A stretch of DNA of 7,390 nucleotides from an uncultured Clostridia bacterium (GTDB taxonomy: Bacteria; Bacillota; Clostridia; Christensenellales; Borkfalkiaceae). Location of the stretch: the NCBI GenBank assembly GCA_947177825.1, contig CAMWWA010000061.1, positions 1-7,390 of the forward strand, read 5' to 3'. Both the position numbers and the translations under genes were made by a program. Shown here in pieces: positions 1 to 6,142 of this stretch. Under the pieces are notes generated by a model. The model ran no database searches. It was given only the letters and a program-made list of their open reading frames with translations, and was not told the DNA's origin. How positions within the stretch are numbered: the stretch's first letter is position 1; each line of letters starts with the position of its first letter.

Positions 1-816
<816 letters not shown>

Positions 817-819
817 CGC

Positions 820-848
820 TTGCCAAAAATTTACAGGTAAGCTATAAT
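820..848 (+). promoter_or_regulatory. Predicted sigma-A-type promoter of yajC
   Basis: A TTGCCA -35 box (820-825) is separated by exactly 17 bases from a perfect TATAAT -10 box (843-848). Transcription would begin near 855, about 25 bases before the yajC ATG, leaving a short leader with a GGAG ribosome binding site at 868-871. This lets yajC be expressed independently of tgt. It is predicted from sequence only. Confidence 0.75.
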
Positions 849-879
849 TTTAAAGTAAATATTTAACGGAGATTTTAAT

Positions 880-1329
880 ATGTTGTTTTCATTGTTGGAA
901 GAGGCGGCACCCAAGAACAATTCGTGGGTATCCTACGTGCTCATCGGCGTGCTCGTCGTAATTTTAATCGCATCCATGATTTTAATGAACCGCCGTTCTA
1001 AGAAGCGCGAAGAGGAAGCAAAAAAGCTTATCGACGCGGTTAAGCCCGGCAACAAGGTCAAGACCATAGGCGGCGTATGCGGCATTGTCGTTGAAGTTGA
1101 CCCCGAGGAAGATACCTTCGTTCTCGAAACGGGCAGCGAGGCAAGCGGCAAGTGCTATATGAAGTTCGTCCGCCAGGCAATTTTAGAAAGCGACGCCGTA
1201 GTGGACAAGACCGAAGCCACCGCAGACAAGGCGGAGGACAAGACGGAAGAAGCTACCGCCGAAACCGCAACCGAGGAAGCAAAGCCCGAAGAGGCGGCGG
1301 CAGAGGACAAGACCGCGGACAAAGAATAA
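880..1329 (+). CDS. yajC: Preprotein translocase accessory subunit YajC
   Basis: YajC is a small single-span inner-membrane protein that associates with SecD and SecF next to the SecYEG channel. The 149-residue product has a short N-terminal tail, one hydrophobic span (about residues 17-37), a basic and charged linker (NRRSKKREEE) and the conserved soluble domain with GNKVKTIGGVCGIV at about 57-70. A compact beta-rich portion follows to about residue 105. The last 44 residues are low-complexity and rich in Glu, Ala, Lys and Thr, which makes this protein longer than the usual 85-110 residues. The start is supported by GGAG at 868-871 and by the upstream promoter. Tgt lies just before it, as in many bacteria, and secD/secF lie a few genes on. 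Identification rests on the span, the domain and the gene order. Confidence 0.95.
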   Translation: MLFSLLEEAAPKNNSWVSYVLIGVLVVILIASMILMNRRSKKREEEAKKLIDAVKPGNKVKTIGGVCGIVVEVDPEEDTFVLETGSEASGKCYMKFVRQAILESDAVVDKTEATADKAEDKTEEATAETATEEAKPEEAAAEDKTADKE

Positions 1330-1350
1330 TTATAACGTTCTCAAAATTCA

Positions 1351-1388
1351 ACCCTTCGCATATCGTAGATATAGCGGAGGGTATTTTT
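1351..1388 (+). promoter_or_regulatory. Terminator-like hairpin that sequesters the next gene's Shine-Dalgarno sequence
   Basis: Bases 1351-1359 pair with 1374-1382 (nine pairs including one T-G wobble). Bases 1360-1364 pair with 1368-1372, closing a three-base loop, and A1373 is the only bulge. TTTTT at 1384-1388 follows at once. The form is that of an intrinsic terminator for yajC, yet the 3' arm contains the GGAGGG ribosome binding site (1376-1381) of the next gene and the T run touches its ATG at 1389. When folded it should both favour termination and hide the ribosome binding site. The structure was read by eye and no folding energy was computed. Confidence 0.75.
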
Positions 1389-1757
1389 ATGCGTAAAGAC
1401 GGCATTTTGCAGGTGGTAAAAGCAACGCTTGCGGCACTCGTTTTCTCACTCGTATTCGTTATCGTTTTCACACTTATCATTCAGCTTGCTTCCGTAAGCT
1501 CGGGGGTAATCAAGCCCGTAAACCAGGTGTTCAAGGTCATTGCAATCGCGGTGGGCGGCTTACTGTTCATCCGCGGCGAAAAGGGCTTTATAAAGGGCGC
1601 GATAGCCGGGCTTGCCTCCGTGCTTTTATCCTATCTGCTGTTTGCGGTAATCGGCGGCTCGTTTGCGGTTAAGTGGACGTTTATATTCGAAATAATTCTG
1701 GGCATAGCGGCAGGCGTAATTACGGGAATAATAGCCGTAAATATTAAAAAATCCTGA
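1389..1757 (+). CDS. Small four-helix membrane protein, TIGR04086 family
   Basis: This 122-residue protein is almost wholly hydrophobic, with four predicted membrane spans at about residues 12-34, 43-62, 67-90 and 97-117, a basic N-terminus (MRKD) and a short NIKKS tail. Its size, topology and position between yajC and the SCIFF peptide gene match the uncharacterised TIGR04086 family of Bacillota, whose molecular role is unknown. The frame is open further upstream into the yajC tail, but ATG at 1389 is the sensible start: GGAGGG lies eight bases before it, and the upstream part would be a highly basic shadow of yajC. No promoter is visible in the 59-base gap, so transcription must come from the yajC promoter through the hairpin at 1351-1382. 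Assignment rests on context and topology more than on motifs. Confidence 0.82.
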   Translation: MRKDGILQVVKATLAALVFSLVFVIVFTLIIQLASVSSGVIKPVNQVFKVIAIAVGGLLFIRGEKGFIKGAIAGLASVLLSYLLFAVIGGSFAVKWTFIFEIILGIAAGVITGIIAVNIKKS

Positions 1758-1764
1758 AAAGTAC

Positions 1765-1793
1765 TTGATTTTTTCCGCGTGTTACATTATAAT
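1765..1793 (+). promoter_or_regulatory. Predicted strong sigma-A-type promoter of scfA
   Basis: TTGATT (1765-1770) and a perfect TATAAT (1788-1793) are separated by 17 bases. Transcription would start near 1800, about 25 bases before the scfA ATG. The promoter lies just after the stop of the preceding gene and gives the peptide its own transcript start, as expected for a product needed in more copies than its maturase. Confidence 0.8.
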
Positions 1794-1802
1794 AACGCTA
1801 TA

Positions 1803-1814
1803 CTTAACGTTAAG
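1803..1814 (+). promoter_or_regulatory. 12-bp perfect palindrome at the scfA transcription start (possible operator)
   Basis: CTTAACGTTAAG is a perfect palindrome ten bases after the -10 box and runs into the AAGGAG ribosome binding site (1812-1817). Its position would suit a dimeric repressor. As RNA it could form only a four-pair stem, so a DNA-level role is more plausible. No regulator is encoded in the window, and chance is possible. Confidence 0.4.
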
Positions 1815-1825
1815 GAGAATTTAAC

Positions 1826-1984
1826 ATGATTAAGACCATTGCAAAACCTGCGGAAAAGAAAGTGACCGCTTGCGGCGAATGCAGAAGCACCTGCCAGTCG
1901 GCTTGCAAGACCAGCTGCACCGTCGGCAATCAGAGCTGCGAAAGAATCACCAGAGAAGAGAACCCCGAAAAGAGCGCAAAGTAA
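1826..1984 (+). CDS. scfA: Six-cysteine SCIFF (ranthipeptide) precursor peptide
   Basis: This is the precursor of a ribosomally made, modified peptide of the SCIFF class, now grouped with ranthipeptides, in which a radical SAM enzyme links Cys sulfurs to backbone-neighbouring residues through thioethers. The 52-residue product has a Lys-rich leader (MIKTIAKPAEKK), then six cysteines at 16, 19, 23, 27, 31 and 38 with the family-typical segments CGEC, CQSACKTSC and TVGNQSCE. AAGGAG at 1812-1817 sets the start eight bases later, and a strong promoter lies upstream. The maturase follows 63 bases downstream beyond a hairpin. Unusually, 14 mostly charged residues (ERITREENPEKSAK) follow the last Cys, where family members generally stop almost at once. 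The biological role of SCIFF peptides is not settled; quorum-type signalling has been proposed in solvent-forming clostridia. Confidence 0.95.
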   Translation: MIKTIAKPAEKKVTACGECRSTCQSACKTSCTVGNQSCERITREENPEKSAK

Positions 1985-2007
1985 TTTAATCTGAATAAAA
2001 TTCATAA

Positions 2008-2034
2008 AAGGGCGGAAAAATTCAATCCGCCCTT
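2008..2034 (+). terminator. GC-rich hairpin between scfA and scfB (possible attenuator or partial terminator)
   Basis: AAGGGCGGA (2008-2016) pairs perfectly with TCCGCCCTT (2026-2034) across a nine-base loop. Downstream of it on the plus strand the tail is AT-rich but lacks a continuous T run, so full termination is doubtful. Partial read-through, or protection of the scfA mRNA 3' end, would give more peptide than enzyme. On the minus strand the hairpin is followed by TTTTATG, a better terminator tail, but no minus-strand gene uses it. Confidence 0.7.
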
Positions 2035-2047
2035 ATAAACTTTATAT

Positions 2048-3373
2048 ATGGTACACGTTTTCAAATACAAAAGTTATAACTACATTTACGATTCGGGCAG
2101 CGGCAGTTTGCACGAGTGTGACGACAAAACTTACGCATACCTTGCTTACAATCTGGGACAAGCGGAAAAACCCGACCTCACCGCGGACGAAATTAGCGGG
2201 ATTGAATGGGATATTGCCGCGCTTAAAGAGCAGGGCTTGCTGTTTAAGGAAGAAACGGCTGCCCGTCCCGCCAAGTCAAACGAGGTCAAGGCGCTGTGCA
2301 TACATATCTGCCACGACTGCAACCTCAGGTGCCGCTACTGCTTCGCGGACGAGGGCGCGTATCATTCCGAGCGCGAATTTATGAGCGAGCAGACCGCAAA
2401 GCGCGCCATAGATTTTCTTATAGAAAACAGCGGCAACCGCAAGGTGCTTGAGGTCGATTTCTTCGGCGGCGAACCGCTTATGTGCCTGCAAACCATTAAA
2501 AACGTGGTTTATTACGCCAAGGAAAAGGCGGCGGCAGCGGGCAAGAAATTCCTGTTTACCACCACGACCAACGCGCTGCTTTTAAACGACGACGCAATCA
2601 AGTTTTTCAATGAGGAAATGGAAAACGTCGTTCTCTCGCTCGACGGCAGAAAAGAGGTGCACGACGCGATAAGAAAGACGGTGAACGGCAAGGGCAGCTT
2701 CGACCTCGTCATAGACAATATCAAAAAATTCGTCAAGTCGCGCGGCGACAGGCACTATTACGTGCGCGGCACTTACACCGCCAAAAATCTCGACTTTTCA
2801 AAGGACGTTCTGTTCCTTGCGGACAACGGCTTCGACAGCATTTCCATGGAGCCCGTCGTCACGGATATAGAAGACCTTGCAATAAAGGAGGAGCACCTTC
2901 CGACCATACTGAAAGAGTACGAAAATCTGTGCGACGAGTATCTTGCGCGGTACGAGAGGGGAGAAGGCTTTAATTTCTTCCATTTCAACGTAGATTTGGA
3001 GGGTGGACCGTGCCTTTCAAAGCGTGTATCGGCGTGCGGTGCGGGCAACGAATATTTTTCGGTTGCACCCAACGGCGACATATATCCCTGCCACCAGTTC
3101 GTCGGCGACGAAAAGTTTAAAATGGGCAACGTTTTCGACGGGGCAATCGACAAAAATATCCGCTCGGTTTTTGCCGAAAACTGTCTGTTCACGCGCGAAA
3201 AGTGCGACAAGTGCTTTGCAAAATACATCTGCAGCGGCGGTTGCAGCGCGAATAACTATCATTTCGAGGGCGATATGAACAAGCCCTACGGCGTCACCTG
3301 CGAGATGATGAAAAAGCGCATAGAATGCGGTATGCACGTGCTCGCCCGCAAGCGCGAACTCAAAAATAAATAA
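2048..3373 (+). CDS. scfB: SCIFF peptide maturase, radical SAM/SPASM protein
   Basis: This enzyme installs thioether crosslinks in the ScfA peptide using S-adenosylmethionine and iron-sulfur clusters in the cytosol. The 441-residue product starts with a domain resembling the peptide-binding RRE/PqqD fold (about residues 1-75). The radical SAM core follows, with C91-x3-C95-x2-C98 binding the catalytic [4Fe-4S] cluster and GGEP at 140-143. A C-terminal SPASM region has cysteines at 322, 330, 348, 379, 386, 389, 395, 399, 418 and 427, including CDKC and CSGGC, enough for two auxiliary clusters. The length is normal for the family. ATG at 2048 gives a family-like N-terminus (MVHVFKYKSYN), but the 17 bases before it are AT-rich with no purine-rich ribosome binding site, unlike every other gene here. 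Translation is probably weak. The assignment is secured by scfA directly upstream. Confidence 0.96.
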   Translation: MVHVFKYKSYNYIYDSGSGSLHECDDKTYAYLAYNLGQAEKPDLTADEISGIEWDIAALKEQGLLFKEETAARPAKSNEVKALCIHICHDCNLRCRYCFADEGAYHSEREFMSEQTAKRAIDFLIENSGNRKVLEVDFFGGEPLMCLQTIKNVVYYAKEKAAAAGKKFLFTTTTNALLLNDDAIKFFNEEMENVVLSLDGRKEVHDAIRKTVNGKGSFDLVIDNIKKFVKSRGDRHYYVRGTYTAKNLDFSKDVLFLADNGFDSISMEPVVTDIEDLAIKEEHLPTILKEYENLCDEYLARYERGEGFNFFHFNVDLEGGPCLSKRVSACGAGNEYFSVAPNGDIYPCHQFVGDEKFKMGNVFDGAIDKNIRSVFAENCLFTREKCDKCFAKYICSGGCSANNYHFEGDMNKPYGVTCEMMKKRIECGMHVLARKRELKNK

Positions 3374-3385
3374 AAAATAGTAATA

Positions 3386-3441
3386 AGCGAAGTAAAAATG
3401 ATTTTCACTCGGCAAAATTATTTGACTACTTCGCTATTTTT
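3386..3441 (+). terminator. Probable intrinsic terminator of scfB
   Basis: AGCGAAGTA (3386-3394) pairs perfectly with TACTTCGCT (3427-3435), followed by ATTTTTC. The loop is long (32 bases), which weakens the call. The 3' arm shares bases with the spacer of the promoter that serves secD. Confidence 0.6.
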
Positions 3442-3450
3442 CTATATAAT
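3422..3450 (+). promoter_or_regulatory. Predicted strong sigma-A-type promoter of secDF
   Basis: TTGACT (3422-3427, five of six consensus bases) and a perfect TATAAT (3445-3450) are separated by 17 bases. The start of transcription would fall near 3457, giving a leader of about 67 bases before the secD ATG. It is the best promoter in the window by consensus match, and it separates secDF expression from the peptide operon. Confidence 0.8.
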
Positions 3451-3473
3451 TATAAAAGTTATAAACTATTAGT

Positions 3474-3502
3474 GCGCTTACCGCCTGCAAACGGGCAAGC
3501 GC
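3474..3502 (+). promoter_or_regulatory. Bulged hairpin in the secD leader
   Basis: GCGCTT (3474-3479) pairs with AAGCGC (3497-3502). Above a three-base bulge (3480-3482), 3483-3487 pairs with 3492-3496, closing a CAAA loop. The total is eleven pairs ending eight bases before the AAAGGAGGG ribosome binding site (3510-3518). No T run follows, so it is not a terminator. A role in mRNA stability or translation control is possible but unproven. Confidence 0.5.
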
Positions 3503-3523
3503 GACGGTTAAAGGAGGGTTAAG

Positions 3524-5083
3524 ATGAGCAAAGCCAAATCGGTGGTAATTACCGTTCTTCTGGCGTTAGCTGTTGCTGTTGCGGCTTTTTTCGCCGCCAT
3601 CTCGTTCCCCGTTGCAAATAATGTAAAGAGATTAAATTCAATAGCAAGCAATATCCATCTGGGCGCCCGTTTCTCGGGCTACGCGTATACGACCGTATAT
3701 CCCGAAGGCGTTATCACCGCCGAAGAGTACGGCATACTCGACGACGAAAACAAAGCCGACGGGTACGAAAAGGTAGGCAGCCTTTACGTCGATAAGGACA
3801 AGCACTCCGATATAGAGCAGCTAAAAGCCGACGTTGCCGCAGACGCGCTTATCCTCAACAAGCGTTTCGGTCAGAAGGGATATTCTTCCTATTCCGTGGC
3901 GGTAGAGGACGGACTTTCCGTAAAGATTTCCGTGCCCACCAATTTCACCGCGGCGGCGTATAAGTATAACGACGAAAGCTCGCGCAGCACGTCGCTTTCT
4001 GCGGCAAGCGCGGCGCTTTCCAGCATAACGGCATACGGCGAATTGACGCTGAGAACTTCCGACGAAAGCATACAGCTTAACGACGCGGACGGCAATACGA
4101 CCACTTACGACAGCACCAAGAAGGGCAAAGATAAGTGGGTAAGCAAGGCTAAGGTTACCGACAGCAGCAACAATACGGTCAATACCTATTCGCTTGCCGA
4201 CGGCGACGACGTTGCGGAGTACTTCAGAAGCGTAACCAGCCGCTCGGTGGGAAAAAACGCCGTAATAACCTTCAATTTCACAAAAGAAGGCAGGGAGAAG
4301 TTCAAGGAACTGACCACGCGCGCGGTATCGTCGTCCAGCCAGAATATCTATTTCTTCGTCGGCGACAGACAGCTTGTCAGCTTCAGCTGTACCGAGGCGG
4401 TTGACCGCAGCAGCCTTTCCTTACAGGCTAGCGACAGCGGCACGGCTCAGAACGCGGCTATCGCAATGAATTCCGCGGTAAAAGGCGGAGCGCTCACCCT
4501 GGACTATCAGGATATTTCAAAGGTTTCCACTTCCACGGCAACGGGCGGTGAAAACGCGGCGCTGCTCCTGTTCATAGCAAGCATTCTGGTGCTTGCGGGA
4601 CTTGTGGCACTGCTCGTAGTCAAGTATAAAAAACTCGGCGCGGTGGTTTCGCTCATTGCGTTTGCGTTCGCGCTGGTTATCGTTTACGCGCTCTGCCTGC
4701 TCAACATACAGGTAACGTTCGGCGTCGTTCTTACTTCAATGCTCTGCCTTGCGCTGTTTGTAATAAGCAACGCGGTCGTGTTTGCCGAAGTCAAGAGGCT
4801 GACAGAAGGCGGCAGAACCATACAGGCGTCCGTAAAGGAAGCGTACAAAAACGTCATTATGACGGTTTCGGATATGCACATCGTGCTCGTAATCGTGGCG
4901 ATTTTGCTTGCTACGGTTGCGGCGGGAGAGGTCGCGGCGTGCGGACTTATCGCCGTAATCGGCGTGGTCGCAAGCTACGTGCTGTACTGGTTCACCAGAT
5001 TTATGTGGTACGTAATCAGCTCGCCCGTAAAGGACAAGTTCAAGTTTGCCGGCTTGAAGAGGGTGGTGTACGAAGATGACTAA
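3524..5083 (+). CDS. secD: Divergent SecD-like protein translocase subunit
   Basis: SecD is an RND-type membrane subunit that works with SecF, using the proton gradient to pull secreted proteins from the Sec channel. The 519-residue product has one span at residues 7-29, a large extracytoplasmic region (about 30-342) and five spans near 344-366, 371-393, 396-420, 450-468 and 470-495. Family-like stretches are LGARFSGY (46-53), YGELTLR (171-177), FNFTKEGREKFKEL (250-263) and GALTLDY (322-328). It is strongly diverged. In the span-4 VDAN signature the Asp is Ile414 (VISN, 413-416), and the N-terminal LGLDL-type motif has lost its Asp. The later Asp is kept at D450. The start is set by AAAGGAGGG at 3510-3518. 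Its last eight bases overlap secF, implying coupled translation. I am confident of SecD ancestry, less so of normal function. Confidence 0.86.
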   Translation: MSKAKSVVITVLLALAVAVAAFFAAISFPVANNVKRLNSIASNIHLGARFSGYAYTTVYPEGVITAEEYGILDDENKADGYEKVGSLYVDKDKHSDIEQLKADVAADALILNKRFGQKGYSSYSVAVEDGLSVKISVPTNFTAAAYKYNDESSRSTSLSAASAALSSITAYGELTLRTSDESIQLNDADGNTTTYDSTKKGKDKWVSKAKVTDSSNNTVNTYSLADGDDVAEYFRSVTSRSVGKNAVITFNFTKEGREKFKELTTRAVSSSSQNIYFFVGDRQLVSFSCTEAVDRSSLSLQASDSGTAQNAAIAMNSAVKGGALTLDYQDISKVSTSTATGGENAALLLFIASILVLAGLVALLVVKYKKLGAVVSLIAFAFALVIVYALCLLNIQVTFGVVLTSMLCLALFVISNAVVFAEVKRLTEGGRTIQASVKEAYKNVIMTVSDMHIVLVIVAILLATVAAGEVAACGLIAVIGVVASYVLYWFTRFMWYVISSPVKDKFKFAGLKRVVYEDD

Positions 5084-6071
5084 GTTTAAGGTTTGTTCAA
5101 AAATCCATCTGTTTATAATTATCAGCGTATTGTTTATCGCAATCGGCATGGCAATAGGAACGGTGTGCCACTTCTGCGCAAACGGCTTTTTCAACTACGG
5201 CGACGAGTTCTCGTCCTATAAGTGCGTTACCGTAACCTATTACACTTCCGAATACAAGGACGCGGACGCGATTAAACCCGTCTGCGAGGAAGCTTTAAAG
5301 GGCTTTAATCCTTACGAAGTCAGCTACTATTCGGACAACAGAATGGGCGGCGAAATAGTTTACAAGTATTCCACCAAGACCGACAGCGCAAAGCTGCAGG
5401 CGGCGGTGGACAGTCTGAATACCGCGCTCGACAAGAACCAGAGCGGACTCAACGTGGCTTCCCTGCACGAGGCAACCGTAAGCGAAGGCGGCTCGCGTGC
5501 AATAACCTACGCGTCAATCGCTCTCGCTTCCGCGGCGGCGTTCCAGATGATTTATTTCGTGTTCCGCTATAAGCTCCGCGCGGCGTGCTCCGCGCTGCTT
5601 GCGTGCGTGCACAATCTCGGCGTATTCGTCGCGCTTGCGGCAGTTACGCGCATACCCGTAGGCGCCCAGTTCATTGCGTTCGGCGCGGCGGTCGTATTTT
5701 TAACTATGATATTGTCCTGCGTTCTCTTCGACAGAACCAGAAAGAATTTCGCTAACGAGCTTTATGCCAAAACCGAAAGGACGGAGGTTGTCGATACTTC
5801 GGCGTGCGAGGTGCGCATGATAAGCTTTATCGCCGTGTGCGCGCTTGCGGTTGCAGCCGTCGTGTTCGGCGTATTCGCTGCCGTTTCGCAGCTGTGGATA
5901 GGCGCGCTTGCTCCCTACGCACTTGCGCTTCTCGGGCTGATAGCTTGTTTCTACGGCGCATTGTTCTTTACTCCCGCAGTGCACGGAGCAATCGACGGCG
6001 TGTGTGAAAAATTAAACAAATCAACCAAGTCCGGCGGCAAGGCAGCAAAGCCTGCAAAGGACAAGAATTAA
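5076..6071 (+). CDS. secF: Divergent SecF-like protein translocase subunit
   Basis: This is the partner of SecD in the six-plus-six-helix SecDF complex. The 331-residue product has a first span at about 11-33, an extracytoplasmic domain (34-141) and five spans at about 143-163, 168-190, 196-218, 248-270 and 275-298, ending in a Lys-rich cytoplasmic tail. The FDRTRKN segment (218-224) matches the conserved FDRIREN after span 4, and Arg247 sits where the family's functional Arg precedes span 5. Other hallmarks are lost: DFxGG is EFSSY (44-48), the span-3 His-Asp is H179-N180, and the Asn-Asp pair of span 4 (INDT) is Ile212-Leu213. The gene starts inside the end of secD (ATGACTAA overlap) with AGAGGG at 5058-5063, so translation is likely coupled. 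Topology, length and its place after secD support the call. Confidence 0.86.
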   Translation: MTKFKVCSKIHLFIIISVLFIAIGMAIGTVCHFCANGFFNYGDEFSSYKCVTVTYYTSEYKDADAIKPVCEEALKGFNPYEVSYYSDNRMGGEIVYKYSTKTDSAKLQAAVDSLNTALDKNQSGLNVASLHEATVSEGGSRAITYASIALASAAAFQMIYFVFRYKLRAACSALLACVHNLGVFVALAAVTRIPVGAQFIAFGAAVVFLTMILSCVLFDRTRKNFANELYAKTERTEVVDTSACEVRMISFIAVCALAVAAVVFGVFAAVSQLWIGALAPYALALLGLIACFYGALFFTPAVHGAIDGVCEKLNKSTKSGGKAAKPAKDKN

Positions 6072-6085
6072 ACCAAATTAAAGCG

Positions 6086-6116
6086 GGCGGGAGCATTCCC
6101 GCCTTTTTGGTTTTTT
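6086..6116 (+). terminator. Intrinsic terminator after secF
   Basis: GGCGGGA (6086-6092) pairs perfectly with TCCCGCC (6097-6103) over a GCAT loop, followed by TTTTT (6104-6108) and a second run of six T's (6111-6116). An outer AACCAAA/TTTGGTT pairing (6071-6077 with 6106-6112) could extend the stem and move termination to the second T run. This is the clearest terminator of the window and marks the end of secDF. Confidence 0.9.
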
Positions 6117-6128
6117 AACGGTAATTTC

Positions 6129-6137
6129 AAAGGAGGG
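6129..6137 (+). promoter_or_regulatory. Ribosome binding site that fixes the recJ start
   Basis: AAAGGAGGG ends at 6137, five bases before ATG 6143. An in-frame GTG at 6137 overlaps the site itself and so cannot be the start. No promoter is visible between the secF terminator and this site, so recJ transcription must come from read-through or from a promoter inside secF. Confidence 0.85.
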
Positions 6138-6142
6138 TGCAA

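Noticed and set aside
1152..1388. Upstream extension of the TIGR04086 reading frame into yajC
   Set aside because: It overlaps the yajC tail in another frame, translates to a very basic Arg/Gly-rich string, and has no ribosome binding site. ATG 1389 has GGAGGG at the right distance.
1746..1774. AAAAAATC/GATTTTTT inverted repeat after the TIGR04086 gene
   Set aside because: The eight-pair stem is nearly all A-T, and it overlaps the scfA -35 box. At best it is a weak terminator, so it was not listed.
2773..3228. Long minus-strand ORFs opposite scfB and secD/secF (for example 2773-3228 and 4736-5194)
   Set aside because: They lie antisense to clear family genes, have no recognisable domains, and are expected by chance from the codon use of the real genes.
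3398..3472. 24-codon ATG ORF after scfB
   Set aside because: It begins before the predicted secDF transcription start, has no ribosome binding site, and covers the terminator and promoter.
3472..3522. 16-codon GTG leader ORF upstream of secD, a possible arrest-peptide regulator
   Set aside because: It has no ribosome binding site, a rare start codon and no signal-peptide-like hydrophobic stretch. Known Sec-monitoring peptides are longer and secreted.
6137..6142. GTG as the recJ start, two codons before the ATG
   Set aside because: The GTG overlaps the ribosome binding site AAAGGAGGG itself. ATG 6143 is at proper spacing.
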